A stretch of DNA of 64,000 nt, taken from positions 5,000,001 to 5,064,000 of the forward strand of contig NZ_CP022685.1 of NCBI RefSeq assembly GCF_002556545.1. The letters are read 5' to 3'. Below the pieces are notes generated by a model. The model was not told where the DNA came from. It saw only the letters and a program-made list of their open reading frames with translations, and searched no databases. Position 1 is the stretch's first letter; every line of letters starts with the position of its first letter. Both the position numbers and the translations under genes were made by a program. Shown here one piece after another: positions 1-7,345 of this stretch. The stretch is from Streptomyces formicae (GTDB lineage: Bacteria > Actinomycetota > Actinomycetes > Streptomycetales > Streptomycetaceae).

Positions 1-629
1 ACGCCGCGCCGAAGTCCGCCGAGCCCTCCACCGAGGAGGGCCCGGCGGCCCCGGCCGGGGACGCTGAAAGCACCAAGACGTCCGCGCAGGACGTGGGCCT
101 GACCGCACAGCTGGACCAGGTGCGCACCGCGCTCAACGAGCGCACGGCGGACCTCCAGCGGCTGCAGGCCGAGTACCAGAACTACCGCCGTCGGGTGGAG
201 CGGGACAAGGTCACCGTCAAGGAGATCGCCGCGGCGAACCTCCTGGGCGAGCTGCTCCCGACCCTCGACGACGTCGGCCGCGCCCGTGAGCACGGCGAAC
301 TGGTGGGCGGGTTCAAGTCGGTGGCGGAGTCCCTGGAGACCGTCGTCGCCAAGCTGGGCCTCCAGCAGTTCGGCAAGGAGGGCGAGCCCTTCGACCCGAC
401 GATCCACGAGGCCCTGATGCACTCGTACGCGCCGGACGTCACCGAGACGACCTGCGTCGCGATCCTGCAGCCCGGGTACCGGATCGGCGAGCGCACCATC
501 CGCCCCGCGCGCGTTGCCGTGGCGGAGCCGCAGCCGGGCGCGCAGACGGTCAAGGGCGAGACGGTCGACGCCGACGCCGACCAGGCGGAGGCAGCGGACA
601 AGGACAACGGTGGCCCGGACGAGGGCTGA
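1..629 (+). CDS. grpE: GrpE nucleotide exchange factor of DnaK (5' end missing)
   Basis: Nucleotide exchange factor that releases ADP from the DnaK chaperone in the cytoplasm. The reading frame is open from base 3 to the stop, so the true start lies upstream of the window; about 208 residues are visible. An acidic, Ala/Pro-rich N-terminal tail precedes the long helix (LQRLQAEYQNYRRRVERD) that dimerises GrpE, and the C-terminal beta domain shows the family signature (PFDPTIHEALMH, then VAILQPGYRIGERTIRPARV). It lies 42 bp upstream of dnaJ on the same strand, as in the actinomycete dnaK-grpE-dnaJ-hspR operon; dnaK should be just outside the window. Confidence 0.96.
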   Translation, partial: AAPKSAEPSTEEGPAAPAGDAESTKTSAQDVGLTAQLDQVRTALNERTADLQRLQAEYQNYRRRVERDKVTVKEIAAANLLGELLPTLDDVGRAREHGELVGGFKSVAESLETVVAKLGLQQFGKEGEPFDPTIHEALMHSYAPDVTETTCVAILQPGYRIGERTIRPARVAVAEPQPGAQTVKGETVDADADQAEAADKDNGGPDEG

Positions 630-671
630 CGTAACTGACGTTGCACTGACCAGAGAGGAGGGACGTCGGGG

Positions 672-1865
672 ATGAGCACCAAGGACTTCATCGAGAAGGA
701 CTACTACAAGGTCCTCGGCGTCCCCAAGGACGCCACCGAAGCCGAGATCAAGAAGGCGTACCGGAAGCTCGCCCGCGAGAACCACCCGGACGCCAACAAG
801 GGAAACACCAAGGCGGAGGAGCGCTTCAAGGAGATCTCCGAGGCGAACGACATCCTCGGCGATCCCAAGAAGCGCAAGGAGTACGACGAAGCGCGTGCTC
901 TCTTCGGCAACGGCGGATTCCGGCAGGGTCCCGGAGCCGGCGGCGGTTCGTTCAACTTCGACCTGGGCGACCTCTTCGGAGGCAACGCCCCGGGCGGCGG
1001 AGGAGCGGCCGGCGGCGGCTTCGGGGGCGGTCTCGGTGACGTCTTCGGGGGCCTGTTCAACCGCGGCGGCGGAGGTGCCGGTACCGGCACGCGTACGCAG
1101 CCGAGGCGCGGCCAGGACATCGAGTCCGAGGTCACGCTGAACTTCACGGAGGCGGTGGACGGCGCGACCGTGCCGCTCCGCATGTCCTCCCAGGCGCCCT
1201 GCAAGGCGTGCTCGGGCACCGGCGACAAGAACGGCACGCCGCGCGTGTGCCCGACGTGCGTCGGCACCGGCCAGGTCTCGCGGGGCGGCGGCGGAGGGTT
1301 CTCCCTCACCGACCCGTGCGTGGACTGCAAGGGCCGCGGGCTCATCGCCCAGGACCCGTGCGAGGTCTGCGGCGGCTCGGGCCGCGCCAAGTCGTCGCGC
1401 ACGATGCAGGTGCGGATCCCGGCCGGGGTCTCGGACGGACAGCGCATCCGCCTGCGCGGCAAGGGCGCGCCCGGCGAACGGGGCGGCCCGGCGGGCGACC
1501 TGTACGTCGTCGTGCACGTGGAGGCCCACCCGGTCTTCGGCCGCAAGGGCGACAACCTCACGGTCACGGTTCCCGTGACGTACGCGGAGGCCGCGCTGGG
1601 CGGCGAGGTCAAGGTGCCCACCCTGGGCGGCCCGCCGGTCACGCTGAAGCTGCCCGCGGGCACGCCCAACGGTCGTACGATGCGGGCGCGCGGCAAGGGA
1701 GCGGTCCGCAAGGACGGTACCCGCGGCGACCTGCTCGTGACGGTGGACGTCGTGGTACCGACGTCGCTGTCCGACGAGGCGAAGGAAGCACTGGAGTCCT
1801 ACCGCAAGGCGACTGCGGGCGACGATCCGCGGGCAGAACTGTTCAAGGCCGCGAAGGGAGCATGA
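672..1865 (+). CDS. dnaJ: Chaperone DnaJ (type I Hsp40)
   Basis: Co-chaperone that delivers substrates to DnaK and stimulates its ATPase. 397 residues, normal for a full type I DnaJ. The J domain carries HPD near residue 38, followed by a Gly/Phe-rich region (about 75-145) and four zinc-binding CxxCxGxG motifs (CKACSGTG, CPTCVGTG, CVDCKGRG, CEVCGGSG) around residues 177-240, then the two C-terminal beta-sandwich domains. ATG start with a GAGAGGAGGGA-type ribosome site 10 bases upstream. It sits between grpE and hspR, nearly abutting hspR (1 bp gap), so translational coupling is likely. Its J domain keeps a longer YYKVLGVPKDATEAEIKKAY start typical of DnaJ1 of streptomycetes. Confidence 0.97.
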   Translation: MSTKDFIEKDYYKVLGVPKDATEAEIKKAYRKLARENHPDANKGNTKAEERFKEISEANDILGDPKKRKEYDEARALFGNGGFRQGPGAGGGSFNFDLGDLFGGNAPGGGGAAGGGFGGGLGDVFGGLFNRGGGGAGTGTRTQPRRGQDIESEVTLNFTEAVDGATVPLRMSSQAPCKACSGTGDKNGTPRVCPTCVGTGQVSRGGGGGFSLTDPCVDCKGRGLIAQDPCEVCGGSGRAKSSRTMQVRIPAGVSDGQRIRLRGKGAPGERGGPAGDLYVVVHVEAHPVFGRKGDNLTVTVPVTYAEAALGGEVKVPTLGGPPVTLKLPAGTPNGRTMRARGKGAVRKDGTRGDLLVTVDVVVPTSLSDEAKEALESYRKATAGDDPRAELFKAAKGA

Positions 1866-1866
1866 G

Positions 1867-2331
1867 ATGGACGGCCGTCGTCGACAGCCCGGTTTCAGTA
1901 GGGCGTATCAGCTCACGGACGAGACGCCGGTGTACGTCATCTCGGTGGCCGCCCAGCTGAGCGGCCTCCATCCCCAGACGCTCCGCCAGTACGACCGCCT
2001 GGGCCTGGTCTCCCCGGACCGCACCGCGGGCCGGGGCAGGCGCTACTCCGCCCGCGACATCGAACTGCTGCGCACCGTCCAGCAGTTGTCGCAGGAGGAG
2101 GGCATCAACCTCGCCGGCATCAAGCGCATCATCGAGCTGGAGAACCAGGTCACCGCGCTCCAGTCGCGCGTCGCGGAACTGACCGCGGCCGTGGAGGGAG
2201 CCGCCGCCACGATGCAGCAACGTGAGGCGGCGGTGCATGCCTCGTACCGCCGCGACCTGGTCCCGTACCAGGACGTCCAGCAGACGAGCGCGCTGGTGGT
2301 GTGGCGGCCCAAGAGGTCGTCGGAGCAGTAG
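1867..2331 (+). CDS. hspR: Heat-shock repressor HspR (MerR family)
   Basis: MerR-type DNA-binding repressor that, with DnaK as co-repressor in Streptomyces, binds HAIR inverted repeats before the dnaK operon, clpB and lon. 154 residues. The winged-helix region (VAAQLSGLHPQTLRQYDR, LGLVSP, then RRYSARDIELLRTVQ) spans about residues 25-85 and is followed by a coiled-coil dimerisation helix (residues 100-130). It starts 1 bp after the dnaJ stop codon, making it the last gene of the operon and giving autoregulation. A matching perfect HAIR site is visible at 7879-7897 in front of clpB in this same window. Confidence 0.95.
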   Translation: MDGRRRQPGFSRAYQLTDETPVYVISVAAQLSGLHPQTLRQYDRLGLVSPDRTAGRGRRYSARDIELLRTVQQLSQEEGINLAGIKRIIELENQVTALQSRVAELTAAVEGAAATMQQREAAVHASYRRDLVPYQDVQQTSALVVWRPKRSSEQ

Positions 2332-2355
2332 TTCTCCAGATTTCGTAGTCTGAAG

Positions 2356-2389
2356 CAGGGGCCGGAGGGTGACCACCCTCCGGCCCCTG
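2356..2389 (+). terminator. Strong terminator after hspR
   Basis: Perfect 15-bp inverted repeat CAGGGGCCGGAGGGT / ACCCTCCGGCCCCTG with a 4-base GACC loop, 24 bp after the hspR stop, followed by TTC rather than a long T-run, as usual in Streptomyces. It closes the dnaK operon. Confidence 0.85.
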
Positions 2390-2429
2390 TTCTGCGTGTT
2401 GTCCGCTATGTGGGGGAGTTGAGCCGACC

Positions 2430-2975
2430 ATGGCCATGGTGGGTCTTTTCTGGATCGCCGAAGGCGATGTGTACGTGGGCGCGAAGCCGTCCGGGCTGGC
2501 ACCCGGCGTGCGCCTCTCCCCGGAGGGCGTCACGGCCCTGGGCGACAAGCAGTCCGCGTTCTGGCTCTGGGACGACATCCACGAACTGACGGTCGAGAAC
2601 GTCCCCGTGAAGTCCCTCAAGCTCCACCTGGGCACGATGGTCGACATGGCCCTGACGCTGGGCCTCGGCGGCGAGGACGAGGCGCCGACGATGACGGTAC
2701 GGATACGCACGGAGACGTCCGACGAGACGTCCGACGAGACGTCCGACGCGGAGGCCGTGGCCGACGTCGAACTCACGGCGTACACGGCGGCGGCGTCGGG
2801 CTACTCGCAGACCGAGTACGACCTCTCGCGCGCGCTGCTCAGCCGCATGACGGAGGGGGCGGCGACGCTCCACACGACGTTGGCGGCGATGGCGGAGTGG
2901 GGGCGGGGGCATGAGGGGGGCTCGCCTCGGGCGGCTCGGCGGGAGGAGTTGCTGGCGGCGTGGCTGGAGGTGTAG
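2430..2975 (+). CDS. Hypothetical protein with a 12-bp in-frame tandem repeat
   Basis: 181 residues, no signal peptide or membrane segment. The N-terminal half (WIAEGDVYVGAKPSGLAPGV, then WDDIHELTVENVPVKSL) looks like a compact beta-rich, PH-like fold of the kind seen in small streptomycete proteins of unknown function; I do not recognise a named family. Residues about 95-106 are three copies of ETSD, encoded by three exact copies of GAGACGTCCGAC (2712-2747), so this acidic loop is likely variable in length between strains. It stands alone after the hspR terminator; an ATG at 2436 is an alternative start. Confidence 0.7.
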   Translation: MAMVGLFWIAEGDVYVGAKPSGLAPGVRLSPEGVTALGDKQSAFWLWDDIHELTVENVPVKSLKLHLGTMVDMALTLGLGGEDEAPTMTVRIRTETSDETSDETSDAEAVADVELTAYTAAASGYSQTEYDLSRALLSRMTEGAATLHTTLAAMAEWGRGHEGGSPRAARREELLAAWLEV

Positions 2976-2999
2976 CGCCTCGGCGGGGCGTGAGGGCGG

Positions 3000-3356
3000 C
3001 TACGTAGCGTGGTTGATGACCGAACCGGTGACGTAGAGCGCGTAGAGCACGAGAAGGGTGCCCCAGAAGTCCGGCCAGTACGCCGGACGGTGCTGCCTCT
3101 GCCCGTCACCGCGGGAGGTGCGGCTGTTCTTCATGCTCTTCAAGCACGCGACGGTCGTCACGACACCGAGCACGGCGCACGCGACGAAGACCCAGAAGAC
3201 GAACGGCCTCTCCGAGAGGGAAACGCGACTGGTCCCGGCGTTGGCGGTGACGAACAGTAAATAAGGGCCGAGATAGCGGATCCGCTGGAACTCGCTGTCG
3301 CTGCCGTCACCGCTGCCGTCACCGCTGACGGTGGCTCGGGAGGTTTCGTCGGCCAT
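3000..3356 (-). CDS. Small membrane protein of unknown function
   Basis: 118 residues. An N-terminal polar Gly/Ser/Asp-rich tail leads into a hydrophobic stretch (YLLFVTANAG), then two clear membrane segments (WVFVACAVLGVVTTVACL and FWGTLLVLYALYVTGSVI) separated by a basic loop. No family recognised. It lies 33 bp downstream of the first LuxR-type regulator on the same strand and may be co-transcribed with it, so it could belong to the LuxR island. Confidence 0.65.
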   Translation of the reverse strand: MADETSRATVSGDGSGDGSDSEFQRIRYLGPYLLFVTANAGTSRVSLSERPFVFWVFVACAVLGVVTTVACLKSMKNSRTSRGDGQRQHRPAYWPDFWGTLLVLYALYVTGSVINHAT

Positions 3357-3389
3357 CTCTCTCCTCGTGTGAGCGGGGTCGGTCGAGGG

Positions 3390-4367
3390 TCAGGAGTTCT
3401 GGCTCAAGATGCCTGACTGCCCGATGAGGAAGCCCAGTTGGGCCCTGCTGCCGCTGCCGAGCGTCGCCGCGAGTTTGGCGATGTGGACGCGGGCGGTGCG
3501 GACGTTCATGCCCAGGCGCGTGGCGATTTCCGCGTCGGTGAGGCCCTCGATGAGGAGGCTCGCGATGGCGCGTTGGCGTGCGGTGACGCCGTTCTCGGAG
3601 AGTTGGGGCGCGGCCTGCGGCCACATGGGCGTGGCCAGGCGCCACAGGCGCCAGAACGTGGTGGCGAAGTACTCGACGAGCGCGGGGTGGCGCAGTTCCA
3701 GGGCGAGGGTGCGGTCCTTGCACGCCGGAATGAACGCCACGGTCCTGTCGAAGACGAAGAGCCGGTCGGTGACCTCGTCGAGCGTGCGGGCCTCCGCGTC
3801 GCCCTCCAGTTGTTCGAAGTAGCCGAGTACGGGCAGGGAGTGCCGGGTCGTGTGCTGGTAGAGCGTCCGCATGCGGCAGCCGCGGGAGAGGAGGTCCTGG
3901 TCGCGGGGGAGCGCCTCGGCCAGTGCCTCGGGCGGACGGGTGCCGCCGGGCTGGATGGCGAGGAACTCCTCCCGCGCCTCGCTCATCGCCCGGTCAATGG
4001 CTGAATTTATGCGTTCGAGCCCGTCCAGGACGGTGATCGTGGGTGCTTCGTCCGAGGCGGCGGAGAACTCCGCGTCGAGGGCCATGAGCGGCTCGAACGT
4101 GGCGGTCAGCTCCTCCTCCCTTCGGCGCTGGTCCGCGATGCGGTCCTCGATGGTGCGCAGGAGGCGGGGCAGGGCGACCTTGGGGGCGGTGGGGCGCAGC
4201 CAGCGCATGTCGTCCAGGTCGGGGTGCAGGAGGCCGAAGTCGACCAGGCAGGGCGCCTGCCTCGCCGCCTCGCTCTGGACCCGGCCTTCGCTGAGGGCGC
4301 GCGTGTACAGGGCCGATCCCGCGGCGCAGAGTTCCTCGGCTCGATGGGGCGTGTGCTCCCGGTTCAT
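3390..4367 (-). CDS. LuxR-type regulator with PLD/TrmB-like N-terminal domain, paralogue 1
   Basis: 325-residue probable transcription factor. Residues about 90-240 form a conserved sensor region (LAIQPGGTRPPEALAEAL, MRTLYQHTTRHS, LDEVTDRLFVFDRTVAFIPA) that recalls the phospholipase-D-like effector domain of TrmB-type regulators. The C-terminus is a LuxR/GerE helix-turn-helix (TARQRAIASLLIEGLTDAEI, ATRLGMNVRTARVHIAKL). It is the most downstream of three tandem paralogues (3390-6561), about as long as the others, with ATG start and GGAGGGAG ribosome site. The promoter block at 4372-4415 is shared with paralogue 2. No receiver domain is present, so it is not a classical response regulator; the ligand is unknown. 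Confidence 0.85.
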   Translation of the reverse strand: MNREHTPHRAEELCAAGSALYTRALSEGRVQSEAARQAPCLVDFGLLHPDLDDMRWLRPTAPKVALPRLLRTIEDRIADQRRREEELTATFEPLMALDAEFSAASDEAPTITVLDGLERINSAIDRAMSEAREEFLAIQPGGTRPPEALAEALPRDQDLLSRGCRMRTLYQHTTRHSLPVLGYFEQLEGDAEARTLDEVTDRLFVFDRTVAFIPACKDRTLALELRHPALVEYFATTFWRLWRLATPMWPQAAPQLSENGVTARQRAIASLLIEGLTDAEIATRLGMNVRTARVHIAKLAATLGSGSRAQLGFLIGQSGILSQNS

Positions 4368-4371
4368 ATGT

Positions 4372-4415
4372 GCTCCCTCCCGCTCGGTTGAAGCGCCGAG
4401 ATTCTATGCAGGGGA
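4372..4415 (-). promoter_or_regulatory. Promoter/leader block of LuxR paralogue 1
   Basis: Read on the minus strand this block contains a TAGAAT hexamer (plus-strand 4401-4406), CGGCGCTTC and the ribosome site GGAGGGAGC. Almost the same block precedes paralogue 2 (5496-5539). TAGAAT is a plausible -10 element; no clear -35 is visible. The conservation suggests the promoter was duplicated with the gene. Confidence 0.5.
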
Positions 4416-4510
4416 CATGTGTGCCGGGCCGGGGCCCGTGATTGAAGTGTCCACTTCTCGCGGTCCGGCCCCGGGGAGCGCGGGAGCGGCCCGGAGCACA
4501 CCCCGATGAG

Positions 4511-5488
4511 TCACGGCTGCTGGCTGAGAATTCCGGACTGCCCTATGAGATAGCCGAGCTGGGTCCGGCTGCCGCTGCCGAGTGTGGCGGCGAGTTTGGC
4601 GATGTGGACGCGGGCGGTGCGGATGTTCATGCCGAGGCGGGTGGCGATTTCGGCGTCGGTGAGGCCCTCGACGAGGAGGGCCGCGATGGCTCTTTGGCGT
4701 GTGGTGATGCCGTTCTCCGGCGGTTGCGGGGCAGCCCGGGGGTACAGGGGCGTAGCCATGCTCCAGAGCCGGTCGAACGTGGTGGCGAAGTATTCGACGA
4801 GTGCGGGCAGACGGATCCGCAGGGCCACGTCGCGCTGCTTGTTCACGGGGATGAAGGCCACCGCGCGGTCGAAGACGAAGAGGCGATCCGTGACTTCGTC
4901 GAGCGTGCGGACCTCCACATCGCCTTCGAGCCGCTCGTAGTGGGAGAGAGCGGCGGCGTCGTGGCGGGTGGTGTGCTGGTAGAGCGTGCGCATGCGGCCG
5001 CCGCGGGCCAGGATCTCCCGGGACCGCGGGAGGGACTGTCTGAGGGATTCGAGCGGTCGGGCGCCCCCGGGCTGGATGACGAGGGCCTCCCGTGACGTTT
5101 CGGCCACGGCTTGCTCTATCGCCGCAGCGATGCGGGGGAAGCCCTCCAGGGCGGTGATCAAGGAGTGTTCGTGAGTGCCTGAGGGGGCCTGCGGCTGGAG
5201 CGCCAGGAACGGTTCGAACGTCGCGGTGAGCTTCTCCTCGCGTCGGCGGTGACGGGCGACGCGGTCCTCGATGGTGCGCAGGAGCCGGGGGAGGACGACG
5301 GCCGGGGCGACGGGCTTCAGCCACCGCGCGTCGTCGGCGTCGGTCTTGAGGAATCCGAACTCGAGCAGGCAGGGGGCCGGTTCGGCGTCGCCGCCTCGGA
5401 TGCGGCCCTCGCGCACGGCGCGCGTGTAGAGGACCGAGCCGGTTTCACAGAGTTGGTCGGCTCCGTGCGGCATGTGCTCGTCGGACAT
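4511..5488 (-). CDS. LuxR-type regulator with PLD/TrmB-like N-terminal domain, paralogue 2
   Basis: 325 residues, the closest relative of paralogue 1: shared stretches include LVIQPGGARPLESLRQSL, MRTLYQHTTRH, LDEVTDRLFVFDRAVAFIPV and the helix-turn-helix ATRLGMNIRTARVHIAKL. The architecture is the same: N-terminal sensor-like region, then a LuxR/GerE DNA-binding domain at about 255-325. ATG start with a GGAGGGAG ribosome site. 143 bp separates it from paralogue 1, and that gap holds the conserved promoter block, so each gene seems to be transcribed on its own. Divergence is spread along the sensor part, while the recognition helix is almost identical, which suggests similar DNA targets but different inputs. 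Confidence 0.85.
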   Translation of the reverse strand: MSDEHMPHGADQLCETGSVLYTRAVREGRIRGGDAEPAPCLLEFGFLKTDADDARWLKPVAPAVVLPRLLRTIEDRVARHRRREEKLTATFEPFLALQPQAPSGTHEHSLITALEGFPRIAAAIEQAVAETSREALVIQPGGARPLESLRQSLPRSREILARGGRMRTLYQHTTRHDAAALSHYERLEGDVEVRTLDEVTDRLFVFDRAVAFIPVNKQRDVALRIRLPALVEYFATTFDRLWSMATPLYPRAAPQPPENGITTRQRAIAALLVEGLTDAEIATRLGMNIRTARVHIAKLAATLGSGSRTQLGYLIGQSGILSQQP

Positions 5489-5495
5489 GTGGCGC

Positions 5496-5539
5496 GCTCC
5501 CTCCGGCTTGGTAGAAGCGCCGCGATTCTACGCAAGGGG
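5496..5539 (-). promoter_or_regulatory. Promoter/leader block of LuxR paralogue 2
   Basis: Minus strand: TAGAAT (plus-strand 5525-5530) followed by CGCGGCGCTTC and GGAGGGAGC, nearly identical to the block before paralogue 1. Paralogue 3 lacks it. Confidence 0.5.
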
Positions 5540-5577
5540 GAGGTGCGCCGCCGTCGGCTCCGGGCAGTGCGCGCGGA

Positions 5578-6561
5578 TCAGGTGTCCTTGTCGAGGATCC
5601 CCGACTGGGCGATCAAGTAGCCGAGCTGGGCACGGCTTCCGCTGCCGAGGGCTGCCGCGATCTTGGCTATGTGGGCGCGGCAGGTGCGGACGTTCATGCC
5701 GAGGCGGCGGGCGATGGCCTCGTCGACGTGGCCTTCGACGAGGAGCTTGGCGATCGTGCGCTGCACGCCGGTGATGCCGTCGGTCGAGGGCGGGTAGGGC
5801 ACTTCCTCGACGAGCGGAGTCGCCCTGTTCCACTGCTGCTCGAAGACCTTGGCGAGGTACTCGACCAGGCCGGGGTGGCGCAGCTCCAGGGCGGCCTGAC
5901 GGTCGGCGCGCGCCGGTATGAGCGCGACCGTGCGGTCGAAGATCATCAGCCGGTCGACCAGTTCTTCCAGGGTGCGTATCTGTACGTTCCCCTGGGCCAT
6001 GCGGGCCGCGTACGCGAGGGTTCCCTGGCTGTGCCTGACGGTGTGTTGGTAGAGGGTGCGCATCATGATGCCGCGGTCGAGGACCGTCTGGCCGCGCTTC
6101 ATGGCCTCCGTGAGGGAGTCCTCGCTGCGGCCGCCGCCCGGCTGGACGGTGAGTATCTCGGAGCGGCACTCCGCGGTGGCCCGTTCGATGACCGCGCCGA
6201 TGCGGTCGCCCCCTTCGAGGACCGTGAGCCCTTGCGTCGTGGGTTCCGCATGGGCGGTGATCGCCATGAATGGCTCAAATACGTCCGCCAACTCGATGGC
6301 GAGCCGTCTTTGCTCCCTGATCTCGCGCTCGATGGGCTGGAGCCGCTGGGTGAGCGCGGCGGACGGGAGAACCGGGATCAGCCAGTCCGCATCGTCCGGA
6401 TCCGGGTGCAGAAGGGCGGTGTCCATGAGGCAGGGCACGTTCTCGGCCTCGGTGCGCGGCAGGCGGCCGTTGCCCAGCGCGGTGGCGTAAAGAACCGAAC
6501 CGTCAGGGCATAGGGGGATTGCGGGGTGAGGATGTGTCGGTTTCGCACCAGTTGTAGTCAA
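5578..6561 (-). CDS. LuxR-type regulator with PLD/TrmB-like N-terminal domain, paralogue 3
   Basis: Third, most diverged member (327 residues from this start). It keeps the sensor motifs (LTVQPGGGRSEDSLTEAM, MRTLYQHTVRHSQGTLAY, LEELVDRLMIFDRTVALIPA) and the LuxR helix-turn-helix (ARRLGMNVRTCRAHIAKI). I chose TTG at 6561 because it gives a length equal to its paralogues and has a GGGGGGTGGAG ribosome site; a GTG at 6609 would add 16 residues. It is transcribed away from the peptide/Rieske-like pair at 6675-7240, sharing a divergent promoter region of about 110 bp, which makes these genes its likely targets or partners. Confidence 0.83.
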   Translation of the reverse strand: MTTTGAKPTHPHPAIPLCPDGSVLYATALGNGRLPRTEAENVPCLMDTALLHPDPDDADWLIPVLPSAALTQRLQPIEREIREQRRLAIELADVFEPFMAITAHAEPTTQGLTVLEGGDRIGAVIERATAECRSEILTVQPGGGRSEDSLTEAMKRGQTVLDRGIMMRTLYQHTVRHSQGTLAYAARMAQGNVQIRTLEELVDRLMIFDRTVALIPARADRQAALELRHPGLVEYLAKVFEQQWNRATPLVEEVPYPPSTDGITGVQRTIAKLLVEGHVDEAIARRLGMNVRTCRAHIAKIAAALGSGSRAQLGYLIAQSGILDKDT

Positions 6562-6674
6562 ATCTCCACCCCCCAGGGTCCTGAACGTGCAGGAACATGA
6601 TGCATCCACCCTGTGGCTTTGACGTGCTCGATTGAGACATCGTCTTGTTGTGCCGGGGGAGAGGAACCTATCAA

Positions 6675-6875
6675 GTGAGGACGAAGCCGACCATGTTTAA
6701 GCGCATGCTTCGCTCGGTGCTTGTCACCACCTTCTCCGCAGGGCTGGTCATGGGAGCGGTTAGCGCTCTCGATCTCTCCTGGAGCGTCCAGCAGGAGTCG
6801 GCAGCCACCAGCTCTGTCGCCGCTCCGCCGCCGGACCTCTCCTGGAGCTCGCTGCCGAAGGGCGCGGCGTCATGA
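6675..6875 (+). CDS. Small secreted-type peptide with repeated DLSWS motif
   Basis: 66 residues from a GTG at 6675 with an AGAGGA ribosome site, or 60 from the ATG at 6693. A basic start (FKRMLRS) is followed by a hydrophobic stretch (VLVTTFSAGLVMGAV) and a plausible signal-peptidase site after VSA. The mature part would be about 35 residues and contains DLSWS twice (residues around 38 and 58), separated by a Ser/Ala/Pro linker. The stop codon overlaps the start of the next gene (ATGA, 6872-6875), so the two are translationally coupled. I recognise no family. The shape suggests a secreted or membrane-anchored signal or precursor peptide; that is inference. Confidence 0.6.
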   Translation: MRTKPTMFKRMLRSVLVTTFSAGLVMGAVSALDLSWSVQQESAATSSVAAPPPDLSWSSLPKGAAS

Positions 6876-7240
6876 GCACTCCCCCCGACGACCGCACCTT
6901 CCGCCGCGAAATGGCCACCGCCTACCGCTCCGGATGGCACTTCATCGACCTCGTGACCGCGATCCCCCACCGCGGTGACTCGTTGATGGTGACCCTCCTC
7001 GGTGAGCCGATCGTCGTCACCCGGGACGACGAGGAGGAGATCAGGGCCTACCGGTGCCTCCGTCGGCCGAGGGGTGCGCCGCAGCCCGTGCGGTGTGCCA
7101 TTCGGTACGGGATGGTCTTCGTGAATCTCGACCGGCGCGACCACCAGCTGGTCGGCGACGGTGATCAGCAGGACCAGGACCGGGGCGCCGCGAACGCCCC
7201 GGCCGCAGGAACCATCACAGCCACCCCCCGCAGCGCCTGA
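6872..7240 (+). CDS. Degenerate Rieske-like small protein
   Basis: 122 residues. The segment GWHFIDLVTAIPHRGDSLMV, then LLGEPIVVTRDDEEEIRAYR aligns by eye with the N-terminal part of Rieske [2Fe-2S] domains of ring-hydroxylating oxygenases. Where a Rieske centre has CxH...CxxH, this protein has C-L-R and C-A-I-R: both cysteines are kept and both histidines are arginines, so an ordinary Rieske cluster is unlikely. The C-terminal 40 residues are polar and poorly conserved looking. No catalytic oxygenase domain follows. ATGA overlap couples it to the upstream DLSWS peptide. Assignment to Rieske is from remembered motif order, not a search. Confidence 0.6.
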   Translation: MSTPPDDRTFRREMATAYRSGWHFIDLVTAIPHRGDSLMVTLLGEPIVVTRDDEEEIRAYRCLRRPRGAPQPVRCAIRYGMVFVNLDRRDHQLVGDGDQQDQDRGAANAPAAGTITATPRSA

Positions 7241-7285
7241 CGCGATTCCCCCGTCGTTGTAAATCGCGCAGGTGCTTCCCCCAGC

Positions 7286-7323
7286 AGCGGCGTCACCGTG
7301 GACCTGAACACGGTGGCGCCGCT
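7286..7323. terminator. Bidirectional terminator between Rieske-like and PNPOx-like genes
   Basis: Inverted repeat AGCGGCGTCACCGTG / CACGGTGGCGCCGCT (15 bp, one G-T pair) with an 8-base loop, placed between two convergent genes that end at 7240 and 7346. Confidence 0.7.
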
Positions 7324-7345
7324 GTGGTGTGTGTAGGCGCGGGGG

